From positions 1 through 64,000 of the forward strand of contig NZ_PPHG01000081.1 of the NCBI RefSeq assembly GCF_002904295.1: 64,000 nt of DNA, in the 5' to 3' direction. The stretch comes from Amycolatopsis sp. CA-128772 (GTDB taxonomy: Bacteria; Actinomycetota; Actinomycetes; Mycobacteriales; Pseudonocardiaceae). Made by a program: the position numbers and the translations under genes. This document shows positions 1-8,032 of the stretch, one piece after another. Position 1 is the stretch's first letter; every line of letters begins with the position of its first letter. The notes under the pieces were generated by a model. The model had not been told where the DNA came from and made no database searches. It was given only the letters and a program-made list of their open reading frames with translations.

Positions 1-418
1 GAGGGCCCCAGGGGGTGAGCGCGGGCAGCGGCTGGGGCGAGCCGGGCAGCGGCTCAGGGCCAACCGCGCCTTCGCGCCGACCGGCGATCGCCGGGCAGTG
101 CGGCCGGAGTGCGGGCCGACCGCCGACCGGCGGCGGCAAGCTAGCCGCTGGGGTGCGCCGACCGGCGGCGGCAAGCTAGCCGCTGGGGTGCGCCGCCCGG
201 CCGGCGGCAAGCTAGCCGCTGGGGTGCGCCGCCCGGCCGGCTGCCCGCCGACGCCGGGCCGTGCCGGCGCGACCGCCTGCCTGAAAGTCACCTGCGGCCT
301 GGGCAAGCGGCCCCAGCGTCGGCACTTGGCGTCCGCAGCCGGACCGGGTACGGCGCCCGGCGCGTCCCACCCCGCCGCCTGCGCGGCTTCCGCCCGCCGC
401 AGCGGGTAGAAAGGCGGC
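1..418. other. Noncoding GC-rich region before the first gene
   Basis: I see no convincing gene here. Open frames exist on both strands but are proline/arginine/glycine-rich and lack recognisable domains. The left part (about 10-60) holds two loose copies of a GGGCAGCGGCT motif. The centre (121-226) holds the 35-bp tandem repeats listed separately. The right part (245-418) should hold the promoter and ribosome binding site (GAAAGG about 410) of the downstream dehydrogenase. No obvious -10 hexamer is visible. Confidence 0.6.
121..226. repeat. 35-bp tandem repeat, three copies plus partial fourth
   Basis: Three head-to-tail units at 121-155, 156-190 and 191-226. The first two are identical; the third carries a one-base change and a one-base insertion (36 bp). 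A partial fourth copy begins at 227 and fades by about 241. Each unit contains the core GGCAAGCTAGCCGC, centred on the palindrome GCTAGC, and ends GCTGGGGTG. There are no spacers, so this is not a CRISPR array. It may be a replication-slippage array, or the GCTAGC centres could be protein-binding sites. Confidence 0.9.
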
Positions 419-1321
419 ATGAGTGCTCGCGTGCTTCTGCCCTGGACCGATATCGAGGTGCCCGAGGGCGTCGAGGCCGCCTACTACGACGGGGGTGGCT
501 CCGCTCCCCGGGAGCTCGGGGACGTCGAGTTCTACGTGCTGCCCTACGACCGGGGGCCGGAGCCGCCGAAACTCATTCCGGAGCTTCCGTCGCTGCGGGT
601 TGTCCAGTCGCTGTCCGCCGGGGTCGAAACACTCGTGCCGCTGCTGCCCGACGGTGTCCGGCTCGCCAACGGGCGGGGGCTGCACGATCTGAGCGTCGCC
701 GAGCACGCCCTCGCGCTCATCCACGCAGCTCAGCGGGACCTGCCCCGGTGGTTCGCGCAGCAGGCTCGCGGCGCCTGGGTGCGCGAGCACACCCGGTCGC
801 TCGCCGACAGCCGGGTGCTGCTCGTCGGGTACGGGTCCATCGGGCAGGCCATCGAACGGCAGCTCGTCGCCGCCGAGGCCGTGGTCACGCGGGTGGCGAG
901 CCGTCCCCGGCCGGATGAACGCGTCCACGGTGTCAGCGAGCTGGCCGCTCTTCTCCCCGAAGCCGACATCGTCGTGCTGGTCCTGCCCGACACCCCTGGC
1001 ACGCGTGGCCTCATCGGCGCCGAACAGCTGGCCGCCCTGCCCGACGGTGCCCTGCTCGTCAACGTCGGCCGCGGCACCGCCGTCGACACCGATGCCCTTC
1101 TCGCCGAGACGCGGACCGGGCGGTTGCGCGCCGGGCTCGACGTCGTCGATCCGGAACCGCTGCCCGCCGATCATCCACTGTGGACGGTTCCCGGGGTGGT
1201 CATCACCCCGCACATCGCGGGTGGGTCCGCGTCGTTCTACCCGCGGGCGAAGAAGCTCGCCGCGGAGCAGTTGCGCCGGTACGTGCACGGTGAGGAGCTG
1301 CTCAACCTCGTCGAGCGCTGA
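419..1321 (+). CDS. D-2-hydroxyacid dehydrogenase family protein
   Basis: A 300-residue NAD(P)-dependent oxidoreductase of the D-isomer-specific 2-hydroxyacid dehydrogenase family, cytosolic, interconverting 2-oxoacids and D-2-hydroxyacids. The Rossmann motif GYGSIG lies at residues 137-142. The family catalytic residues appear as Arg218 in NVGRGTAVD, Glu246 in DPEP and His265 in TPHIAGG. The length is slightly short for the family (about 310-330), as in compact actinobacterial members. The ATG at 419 follows an AAGG-type ribosome binding site. It is a single-gene unit, convergent with the acetyltransferase at 1327. The substrate cannot be told from sequence. Confidence 0.9.
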   Translation: MSARVLLPWTDIEVPEGVEAAYYDGGGSAPRELGDVEFYVLPYDRGPEPPKLIPELPSLRVVQSLSAGVETLVPLLPDGVRLANGRGLHDLSVAEHALALIHAAQRDLPRWFAQQARGAWVREHTRSLADSRVLLVGYGSIGQAIERQLVAAEAVVTRVASRPRPDERVHGVSELAALLPEADIVVLVLPDTPGTRGLIGAEQLAALPDGALLVNVGRGTAVDTDALLAETRTGRLRAGLDVVDPEPLPADHPLWTVPGVVITPHIAGGSASFYPRAKKLAAEQLRRYVHGEELLNLVER

Positions 1322-1326
1322 CGGAT

Positions 1327-2280
1327 TCAGGACCGCACGTACACGTGCCATTCGTCGTCGACGCGGTATCCGCACCGCTCGTAGACACCGAGGGCCCGGT
1401 GCGCGTTGTCGACGTCGACGTTCAGGGCCGACCGGTCGAACCCCGCGTCCTTCGCCGCCTTCAACGTGTGCCCCAGCAGGCCCGACGCGACGCCGCGGCC
1501 CCTCAGCGCCTCGCGCGTTCCCACCCAGGTGGCGTAGTGCTCGCGGATGCCCGTCGCTTCGGCTTCCGACGCGTAGAAGTGGCTCAGCACGAACGCCAGC
1601 ACCTTGTCGTCGTCCATGATCAGGAACGACAGGTCCGGGCGGAAGTCCTTGGACCCCGTGACCAGGTGGCGCCAGGCGTCCGGCTCGTACACCGTGCTGC
1701 CCCAGTGGTCGGCGAACGTGTCGTTGCGGGCGTCGAGCACCGCGAGGTCGTGCTCGAAGGCGAACGGCACCGCTTCGTAGCCGTCCGGGAGCGGGGGCTG
1801 CGGCGGCAGGTCCGCGAGGCCGGCGCGCATGTTCACCATCGTCCGGGCGTGCCGGTAGCCCGCGCCGGCGAGGACGCCCGCGATCCAGCGCTCGTTCTCG
1901 TGGCTGCCGTGGTGCAGCTCGAGCGGCGCGCCCGGGAACGTGCGCTCGTGGACCTCGCGGCTCGCGCGGGCGAACCACTCGACCAGGTGAGTGCCGACGG
2001 CGTCGGTCCGGTGCTCCGGGTGCACCACCGACTGGAGCCGGATCATGTGCACCGGGTCGGCCGCGTCGCGGCGGCGGGCCAGGCCGTAGCCGACCAGCCG
2101 GTCGCCCGCCCATGCCCCCACGGTGGCGCGGGGCAGGTCGATGTTGGGGCCTTCCAGCTCTTCCCGGAGGTCTTCGGCGCTGAAGTGCTCACCCGTCCGA
2201 TCGACCTCTTCGGCCGCGGCGTACAGCTTGGCGAGGGCGGCAGCGTCGCCGAGGGTCAACGGGCGCCAGGTCAGGTCCAT
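1327..2280 (-). CDS. Tandem GNAT acetyltransferase
   Basis: A 317-residue protein with two successive GNAT folds. The N-terminal copy (about 1-155) is degenerate. The C-terminal copy (about 165-317) carries the acetyl-CoA loop motif in TREALRGRGVASGLLGHTLK and the typical closing segment NAHRALGVYERCGY. The tandem arrangement resembles mycothiol synthase MshD, but the residues are not diagnostic, so the acceptor is unknown. The ATG at 2280 gives the full first domain. It is divergent from yaaA with 55 bp between starts, so both promoters must lie in that short gap. Confidence 0.85.
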   Translation of the reverse strand: MDLTWRPLTLGDAAALAKLYAAAEEVDRTGEHFSAEDLREELEGPNIDLPRATVGAWAGDRLVGYGLARRRDAADPVHMIRLQSVVHPEHRTDAVGTHLVEWFARASREVHERTFPGAPLELHHGSHENERWIAGVLAGAGYRHARTMVNMRAGLADLPPQPPLPDGYEAVPFAFEHDLAVLDARNDTFADHWGSTVYEPDAWRHLVTGSKDFRPDLSFLIMDDDKVLAFVLSHFYASEAEATGIREHYATWVGTREALRGRGVASGLLGHTLKAAKDAGFDRSALNVDVDNAHRALGVYERCGYRVDDEWHVYVRS

Positions 2281-2335
2281 GCCCGGAGGCTAGGCCGGAC
2301 GCCGCGGCCCGCGCACCCCGATTTACGCTCGGGGC

Positions 2336-3082
2336 GTGCTGGTGCTGCTCCCCCCTTCCGAGACCAAGGCCGACGGCGGCCGCGGTGGCGCGCTCGACCT
2401 CGGCGCCCTGTCCTTCCCCGAGCTGAACTCGACGCGCGCGAAGCTCGCCGACGCGCTGGTCGAGCTGGCCGCCGACGTCCCCGCCAGCATCGCCACCCTC
2501 GGCCTCACCGAGCGCCAGGCCGGGGAGGTCGAGCGCAACGCGCAGCTGTGGACGTCGCCGACGATGCCGGCGCTGCGTCGCTACACCGGCGTCCTCTACG
2601 ACGCGCTCGACGTCAAGAGCTTCACGAGGGCCGGGCTGGAGAAGGCGCACCGGCGGCTGGCGGTCACGTCCTCGCTGTTCGGCGTGGTCTCGGCGACCGA
2701 CCCGATCCCGGCGTACCGGCTCTCCGGCGGCAACTCGCTGCCTTCGCTCGGCACCGTCCGCGGGTTGTGGAAGCCGGTCCTCGAGCCGGTGCTGCAGGCG
2801 GTCGAGGGCCTGGTCGTCGACCTGCGCTCGGGCACCTACTCGGCGTTCGCGAAGCTGCGGCCGGACGCGGTGACGGTCCGGGTCGTCACCGAAAACGCCC
2901 GCGGCGAGCGCGTGACGGTCAGCCACTTCAACAAGGCGTACAAGGGCCGCCTGGCGCACGTGCTGGCGGCCACCCGGGCCGAACCGTCCACTGTGGACCA
3001 GCTGGTCAAGGTGATCGCCAAGGCCGGCCTGGTCGTCGAGCGGGCCGGCGAGCACGCGCTGGAGCTCGTCACCGAGGGCTGA
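2336..3082 (+). CDS. yaaA: Peroxide stress protein YaaA
   Basis: A 248-residue member of the YaaA/UPF0246 family, recognised from the start LVLLPPSETKA, the central segment FGVVSATDPIPAYRL and the motif YSAFAKL followed by the SHFNKAYKGRL block. In Escherichia coli, YaaA lowers free intracellular iron during hydrogen peroxide stress. The length is normal for the family. The GTG at 2336 is the only start that preserves the N-terminal LLPPSE block. The 3' end overlaps the convergent oxidase gene by 14 bp. Confidence 0.92.
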   Translation: MLVLLPPSETKADGGRGGALDLGALSFPELNSTRAKLADALVELAADVPASIATLGLTERQAGEVERNAQLWTSPTMPALRRYTGVLYDALDVKSFTRAGLEKAHRRLAVTSSLFGVVSATDPIPAYRLSGGNSLPSLGTVRGLWKPVLEPVLQAVEGLVVDLRSGTYSAFAKLRPDAVTVRVVTENARGERVTVSHFNKAYKGRLAHVLAATRAEPSTVDQLVKVIAKAGLVVERAGEHALELVTEG

Positions 3083-4157
3083 GGCCCGCGAACCGGTCCG
3101 GGGCGAACGGGCTCAGGTCGAAGCCCGGGTCCTCGCCCAGCGCGAGCGCCGCGACGAGCTTCCCCGCGAACGGCGCGTTCGTCAGCCCGCCCGCGCCGAA
3201 GCCCGTCGCCACCGCCAGCCCCGGCCGCAGCAGGCCCAGCACGGGGAGATCGTCCGGGGTGCCGGGGCGGAAGCCGACGCGCGTCTCCGCCAGCGTCGCG
3301 TCCGCGAGACCGGGCGCCACCGCCAGCGCGTTCTCCAGCACTTCGCGCTGGCCGGCGGCCGTGACGCGGTAGTCGAACCCCGACTCCGCCTCGCGTGTCG
3401 CGCCCGCGACGACCCGGCCGCCGCCGAACGCGAGCAGGTAGTGGCTGGTGCGCGGCAGGACGACCGGCCACGCCGCCGTGTCCGTGCCCGGCAGGTCGAA
3501 GTGGCTGATCTGGCCGCGGTGCGGCGTCACCGGCAGGTCGATGCCCAGCGGGGCCAGCAGTTCGCGGCTCCACGCGCCGGCCGCGACGACGACGCTGTCC
3601 GCTTCCAGCGGGCCGTCCGGGGCGGCCACCGTGCCGTCCGCGCGGAACGCGACCTCGCCTTCGACGAACCTCGCGCCCCGGCGCTCGGCGGCCGACAGCA
3701 GGGCGCGGCGCAGCAGGTGCCCGTCGACGCGGCCCGCGCCGGCCAGGTGCACCGCGCCCAGTCCGGGTGCCAGCGCCAGGAACAGCTCGCGGGCCTGCGC
3801 GGGGTCGAGCCGCCGCACCTCGCCGATTTCGGGCGCGTCCGCCGTCCGGGACGTCAGCCGCTCGTGCGCTTCGGCCAGCTCGGCGTCGTCGGCCGACACG
3901 ACCATGCCGCCGACCACCTCGAACGACGAACCTTCGAGCTCCGCGGCGAACTCCCGGTAGTACCGGCCGGCGGCCGCGGCGAGCGGGTACAACGCGTCGT
4001 CCCGGCGCGAAGTCCAGGGGCTGACGATCCCGGCGCCGGCCTCGGTCGCCGTCCCGGGCCGCGCCGCGTCCGCCACGACCACCTCCGCGCCACGGCCCGC
4101 CAGGTGCCAGGCTGTCGCCGCGCCGCCGATTCCGCTGCCGATCACGAGCACTCGCAT
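3069..4157 (-). CDS. FAD-dependent oxidoreductase, DAO family
   Basis: A 362-residue flavoprotein of the D-amino-acid/glycine oxidase family. The dinucleotide-binding motif VIGSGIGGAATAWHL starts at residue 5, and the family C-terminal motif GFGAGGLTNAPFAGKLVA is near residue 330. It probably oxidises an amine or amino acid with FAD; the substrate is not predictable. The ATG at 4157 places the GxGxxG motif at the usual distance from the N terminus. A GTG at 4166 would add three residues. It convergently overlaps yaaA by 14 bp. Confidence 0.87.
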   Translation of the reverse strand: MRVLVIGSGIGGAATAWHLAGRGAEVVVADAARPGTATEAGAGIVSPWTSRRDDALYPLAAAAGRYYREFAAELEGSSFEVVGGMVVSADDAELAEAHERLTSRTADAPEIGEVRRLDPAQARELFLALAPGLGAVHLAGAGRVDGHLLRRALLSAAERRGARFVEGEVAFRADGTVAAPDGPLEADSVVVAAGAWSRELLAPLGIDLPVTPHRGQISHFDLPGTDTAAWPVVLPRTSHYLLAFGGGRVVAGATREAESGFDYRVTAAGQREVLENALAVAPGLADATLAETRVGFRPGTPDDLPVLGLLRPGLAVATGFGAGGLTNAPFAGKLVAALALGEDPGFDLSPFAPDRFAGLSPR

Positions 4158-4240
4158 GCTCCCCACCCTGCCCGATCCTGCCGCGCCCGGGCCGACGGGC
4201 TTGGCCGCGCCCGAGCCCGGCCGGTCGTATGCTGCGCGCC

Positions 4241-4795
4241 ATGCCGAGCCGTGCCGAGCGGTATGTCGCCCATCTCGACACCCTGACCGGGTCTGCCCAG
4301 CCCCGGCTGCAGCCCATTCCGTCGACCCAGTCCGGGCTCGACGACGTCATCGCGTTCGTCTACGCCGACGAACCCGAACCGCGCTACCTGACCGGCGCGA
4401 CCTACGGCCTGTCCCTGGCCGACCACCCCGACTGGCACGGCGTGAAGCCGGAGCTGTGGATCAGCGTCCGGTCCGACGACCCGGTCTGGGCGCTGGCCAT
4501 CGGCTACCTCGCCGAACAGCTGCGCGGCAGATGCCCGTTCGTCTACGGCGACACCATCGACTTCGGTCAGCCGATCGCCCCGGAGTCGGCGATGACGGCG
4601 TTCGCGGTCTCGGCCCCCGCGGGACTCGACGCGCACCAGTACACGCTGATCGACATCGGCGGCGCGCCGGTCAGCATCGCCGGCTGCTACCCGGTGCACG
4701 ACACCGAGCGGAAGTACATACGCGAGCACGGCATCGACGCGTTCTGGCAGCTGGACTGGGACCTCTACGACGTCCGCCGTCCCCCGGTGGTCTAG
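4241..4795 (+). CDS. Suppressor of fused (SUFU)-like domain protein
   Basis: A 184-residue cytosolic protein. The central blocks TYGLSLADHPDWHG, PELWISVRSDDPVWALAIGY and FVYGDTIDFGQPIAPESAMT match the bacterial SUFU-like domain, a family found in many actinobacteria and sometimes in toxin-immunity contexts. No toxin gene is adjacent here. ATG 4241 is preferred; an in-frame ATG at 4229 would add four residues. It overlaps the convergent TetR gene by 4 bp. The family assignment is from remembered motifs and the function is unknown. Confidence 0.7.
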   Translation: MPSRAERYVAHLDTLTGSAQPRLQPIPSTQSGLDDVIAFVYADEPEPRYLTGATYGLSLADHPDWHGVKPELWISVRSDDPVWALAIGYLAEQLRGRCPFVYGDTIDFGQPIAPESAMTAFAVSAPAGLDAHQYTLIDIGGAPVSIAGCYPVHDTERKYIREHGIDAFWQLDWDLYDVRRPPVV

Positions 4796-5334
4796 TCCGC
4801 GGGCAGGCCGCGCCGGACGAGCCCGCGCACCGCGGCGACGAACGCCTCGGCGTCCAGGTCGTCGTCCCACGACGCCTGCAGCAGCAGCCCCTGGTAGAGG
4901 GCGACGAGCACGCGGACCATCGCGTCCGGCACGACGTCGCCGAACGCCTCCCGCTGGTCGTCGACGCCCTGGCGGGCGAGCGCACGGATCCGTGGTTCGC
5001 GGACGGTCTCGGCCCACGCCTGCAGGCCGAGGTTCCGCCGCAACGCCGCGTCCGGGGCGGCGATGTCCCGCAGGAGGCCGAGATAGGCGGCGAGGGGATC
5101 GTCGCCGGCCTTCAGGCCGGCCGCCCGCGACGTGTGCCATTCGCCGACGATCGCCAGGATCATCTCGTCCTTGCCGCTGAAGTAGCGGTAGATCAGCCCG
5201 GCGGACAGACCGGACTCCTTGACGATGTCCTGCATCGACGTGCGATGGAACCCGTTGCGGGCGAAGCAGCCGGCCGCGGCTTCGAGAATCTGACGGCGGC
5301 GGTTCGCCAGGTGCTCCTCGCTGACCCTGGGCAT
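4792..5334 (-). CDS. TetR family transcriptional regulator
   Basis: A 180-residue repressor with an N-terminal TetR helix-turn-helix: RRRQILEAAAGCFARNGFHR, then TSMQDIVKESGLSAGLIYRY and the FSGKDEM helix. The C-terminal ligand domain is unassigned. The start codon abuts the stop codon of the upstream methyltransferase gene (start 5334, stop 5335-5337), so the two are co-transcribed. A likely operator is the inverted repeat at 6152-6163 before the methyltransferase gene, suggesting autoregulation of the pair. Confidence 0.9.
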   Translation of the reverse strand: MPRVSEEHLANRRRQILEAAAGCFARNGFHRTSMQDIVKESGLSAGLIYRYFSGKDEMILAIVGEWHTSRAAGLKAGDDPLAAYLGLLRDIAAPDAALRRNLGLQAWAETVREPRIRALARQGVDDQREAFGDVVPDAMVRVLVALYQGLLLQASWDDDLDAEAFVAAVRGLVRRGLPAD

Positions 5335-6137
5335 CTACCGGACCACCGCCCACGCGATCCGGTAGAACCCGGCGGCGGGCTCGTCCCGGTGGTAGCGGGC
5401 GGCGGCTTCCTCGGCCGACAGGTCGCCCTGCAGGTCCAGGCCGCGTCCGGCCAGGTAACCGGGCACGTCGGCGGGCCGGAAGCCGAACGTCCACGGCTCG
5501 CCGACGTCCGCGACCTTCCGGTGCCAGGGGGTGTCGTCGCCGAGCGCCGCGCGGTCGACGTAGGTGAAGATGATCGTGCTCCCCGACGCGGTGATCGCGG
5601 CCAGGTCGCGGAGGGTCGCGTCGACGGCCCGCTCGGTGAGGTAGTTGGTGACGCCCTCCCAGATGACCGCCGTCCGCTTCGGGGGAAAGCCGTCGAGGGC
5701 CACGGCGAGCCGGTCCGAGCCGAGGTCCACGGGCACGTAGCGGACGTGCGGCCGGTCGGCGACGCGCTGCCGTTTGGCCTGCTGGGTCAGGGGGTGGTCC
5801 ACCTCGTAGGTGAGCGGCATACCGGGAATGCGGTGGGCCCGGCTGTCGTAGCCGGCCCCGAGCAGCAGCACCTGTTCCGGCTCGGCCTCGGTGAGCAGGT
5901 CGTCGATCAGCCGGGTGCGGGCGACGGCGGACGTGCGGGGGCCGCCCGGGTACCGGTGGTCGATCACCCGCGCGATGCCGTGACCGAGCGGCGGGAGCGC
6001 CGCGGCCCGCACGAGCCAGCGGTAACCGGCCGGCAGGAAGCGGATAGCGAGGTCGTCGGCGAAGAGCCGGTCGCGACGCCGGGTTTCCAGGGCGCGAAAG
6101 AGAGCGCGTGCTCGGCGGTCCGGCTGGCGGTACGCAT
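5335..6137 (-). pseudogene. TIGR00027-type SAM methyltransferase, 5' frameshift
   Basis: A class I SAM-dependent methyltransferase of the TIGR00027/leucine carboxyl methyltransferase-like group. The main frame holds LLLGAGYDSRAHRIPG (SAM site), YVPVDLG and AVIWEGVTNYLTERAV. The N terminus is split: the frame opened by ATG 6137 reads RTASRTAEHALSF, the usual family opening. The conserved continuation RALETRRRDRLFADDLAIRF lies in the main frame and joins at about 6095. In the main frame the first good start is the GTG at 6012, which would delete about 40 conserved residues. One missing C in the TTTCGCGCC stretch would explain this. It is either a frameshifted gene or a base-call error. Confidence 0.75.
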
Positions 6138-6151
6138 GCGGCCAGTACAGT

Positions 6152-6163
6152 GAATGAACATTC
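6152..6163. promoter_or_regulatory. Candidate TetR operator GAATG-AA-CATTC
   Basis: A perfect 5-2-5 inverted repeat lies immediately upstream of the methyltransferase-TetR operon, about 15 bp before ATG 6137. The position and symmetry suit autorepression by the downstream TetR protein. A possible earlier ATG (6161) lies inside the palindrome, which argues for the later start. Confidence 0.5.
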
Positions 6164-6204
6164 GTTTTTCTACCGGTGGACGTCCACGCCGGCCGGGGCG
6201 CCGC

Positions 6205-7056
6205 TCAGGCGCGGTAGGCGGCCGTCGCGATCCGGGCGAACGAGCTGATCAGCGGGTTGGCGTCCCCGTCGCGCCAGGCGACCACGACCGGGCTCGGGTC
6301 CAGGCCGGTCAACGGCACCACCACCAGCTCCCCCGGCGGCCGGTGCCCGAGCGGCATCAGCCCGACGGTCCCGTTCCACAGCACGGCCTGCAGGCACTCC
6401 TGCACCGCCTGCACCACCGGCCCTTCGCGGGGTTCGCCGCCGTGCCAGTACGCCTGCCAGCGCGCGTCGGTCCCGTCCGGGAACCGGAACCAGCGCCGGC
6501 CGGCCAGGTCCGCCGGCGCCAGCTGCTCGCGGCCAGCCAGCGGGTCGTCGGCGCGCAGGACCGCGCCCACCGGGTCGGCGCGCAGCCGGTGCACCGTCAG
6601 GCCGGTCTCGTCGAACGGCCCGCGGGTCAGGGCGACGTCGACCAGGCCGGCGCGCAGCCCGCACGTCGGATCGGTCAGGTCGGCGTCGCGCACGCGCACT
6701 TCGACGCCCGGGTGCCGGCGCCGGTACGCGTCGGCGAGCCGGGTCGCTCCCGGGTCGGCGCCGTCGCCGAGGAGGCCGACGGTGAGGGTGGGCACGCCCG
6801 CCGCCGTGGCCACGCGCACGCGGGCCCGGTCGGCCTGGTCGAGCAGCACCCGCGCCTCGGCCAGCAGAGCTGCGCCCGCCGGCGTGAGCGTGACGCCCGC
6901 CGCGGAGCGCAGCAGGAGCACCGCACCGACGTCGGTCTCCAGCTGCTTGATCGCGCGGCTCAGCGGCGGCTGGCTCATGTGCAGCCGCGCGGCCGCCCGG
7001 CCGAAGTGCCGTTCTTCGGCGACCGCGACGAAGTACCGCAGCGTGCGCAGCTCCAT
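6205..7056 (-). CDS. LysR family transcriptional regulator
   Basis: A 283-residue LysR-type regulator. The N-terminal winged helix-turn-helix is MELRTLRYFVAVAEERHFGR, AAARLHMSQPPLSRAIKQLE and the wing, followed by a periplasmic-binding-like effector domain (about 90-280). ATG 7056 begins the canonical MELRxLRYF opening. The gene is divergent from the metallo-hydrolase at 7139 (82 bp between starts), the classical arrangement for a LysR regulator and its target. Confidence 0.92.
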   Translation of the reverse strand: MELRTLRYFVAVAEERHFGRAAARLHMSQPPLSRAIKQLETDVGAVLLLRSAAGVTLTPAGAALLAEARVLLDQADRARVRVATAAGVPTLTVGLLGDGADPGATRLADAYRRRHPGVEVRVRDADLTDPTCGLRAGLVDVALTRGPFDETGLTVHRLRADPVGAVLRADDPLAGREQLAPADLAGRRWFRFPDGTDARWQAYWHGGEPREGPVVQAVQECLQAVLWNGTVGLMPLGHRPPGELVVVPLTGLDPSPVVVAWRDGDANPLISSFARIATAAYRA

Positions 7057-7138
7057 GACCGGCGACGATATTCGCCCGGTATCGGCAGCACCGAACCGGT
7101 CTTGGACGACCGCGGCCGCCCGGCGGTGGAATCGGGGC

Positions 7139-8032
7139 ATGACCGAGCTGACCGACCCCGCCGTGCGCGTCACCGGCGCCCGGGAGATCGCCGCCGACCT
7201 GCTGGTGATCCCGAACGACCACGTCGACCTGGTACCCAACATCGGCGTCGTGGGCGGTACCGAAGCCGTCCTCGTCGTCGACACCGGTATCGGCACCGCA
7301 AACGCGGAGCAGGTGCTGGCCTTCGCGCGCGAAGTCGCGAAGGGCCGCCGCCTGTACCTGACCACGACGCACTTCCACCCCGAGCACGCGTTCGGCGCGC
7401 AGGTGTTCGCCGGCGAAGCCACGTACCTGGTCAACCGCGCCCAGGCCGAAGACCTGGTCACCAAGGGCCCGGGTTACCTCGAGCTGTTCCGGGGCCTCGG
7501 CGAGGTGGTCGCGCGCCGCCTCGACGGCGTGCAGCTGCCCGCACCCGACCTCGTCTACGACGACGGGTACGACCTCGACCTCGGCGGCCGGACCGTCCGG
7601 CTGCGCCCCACCGGGCGCGGCCACACGAAGGGCGACCAGGTCGTCGAGGTGCCGGACGCCGGCGTCCTGTTCACCGGCGACCTGGCCGAGACCGGGCAGT
7701 TCGCGATCTTCCCGTGGTTCCCGCCGCACGACGTGGACGTCTCGGGCGTGGGCTGGCTGGCGGTCCTCGACCGGCTGGCCGCCGCCGGGCACCGGGTGGT
7801 GGTCCCCGGGCACGGAGAGGTCGGTGCCGGGGCGGTGCTCACCGACGTCCGTGCCTACCTGCGGGAACTGCGCGACGAGACCTGGCACCGGCGGGACTCG
7901 GCGATGGGCGTGGACGAAATCACCGCCGAGGTCCGTTCGCTGCTCGTCGAGCGCCACCCGGAATGGGCCGGGCGGGAGTGGATCGAGCCGGGCGTCGCGT
8001 GTCTGTGCACCGAACACGACGCCCGGCCGTGA
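7139..8032 (+). CDS. MBL fold metallo-hydrolase
   Basis: A 297-residue metallo-beta-lactamase-fold hydrolase. The first metal motif is THFHPEHAFGA (HxHxE H rather than the usual HxHxDH). Further ligands are seen in GRGHTKGDQVV, LFTGDLAE and VVPGHGE. The metal site therefore looks complete with a conservative Asp-to-Glu change. The substrate is unknown. The ATG at 7139 gives MTELTDPAVRVTG. It is divergent from the LysR gene, its probable regulator, and abuts the convergent oxidoreductase stop codon with no gap. Confidence 0.87.
   Translation: MTELTDPAVRVTGAREIAADLLVIPNDHVDLVPNIGVVGGTEAVLVVDTGIGTANAEQVLAFAREVAKGRRLYLTTTHFHPEHAFGAQVFAGEATYLVNRAQAEDLVTKGPGYLELFRGLGEVVARRLDGVQLPAPDLVYDDGYDLDLGGRTVRLRPTGRGHTKGDQVVEVPDAGVLFTGDLAETGQFAIFPWFPPHDVDVSGVGWLAVLDRLAAAGHRVVVPGHGEVGAGAVLTDVRAYLRELRDETWHRRDSAMGVDEITAEVRSLLVERHPEWAGREWIEPGVACLCTEHDARP

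Noticed and set aside
121-226. Possible CRISPR array
   Set aside because: The 35-bp units are contiguous without spacers, and no cas genes are present.
98-409. A 103-codon frame across the 35-bp repeats
   Set aside because: It is only a reading of the repeats (GGGKLAAGVRRPA units) with no start signal.
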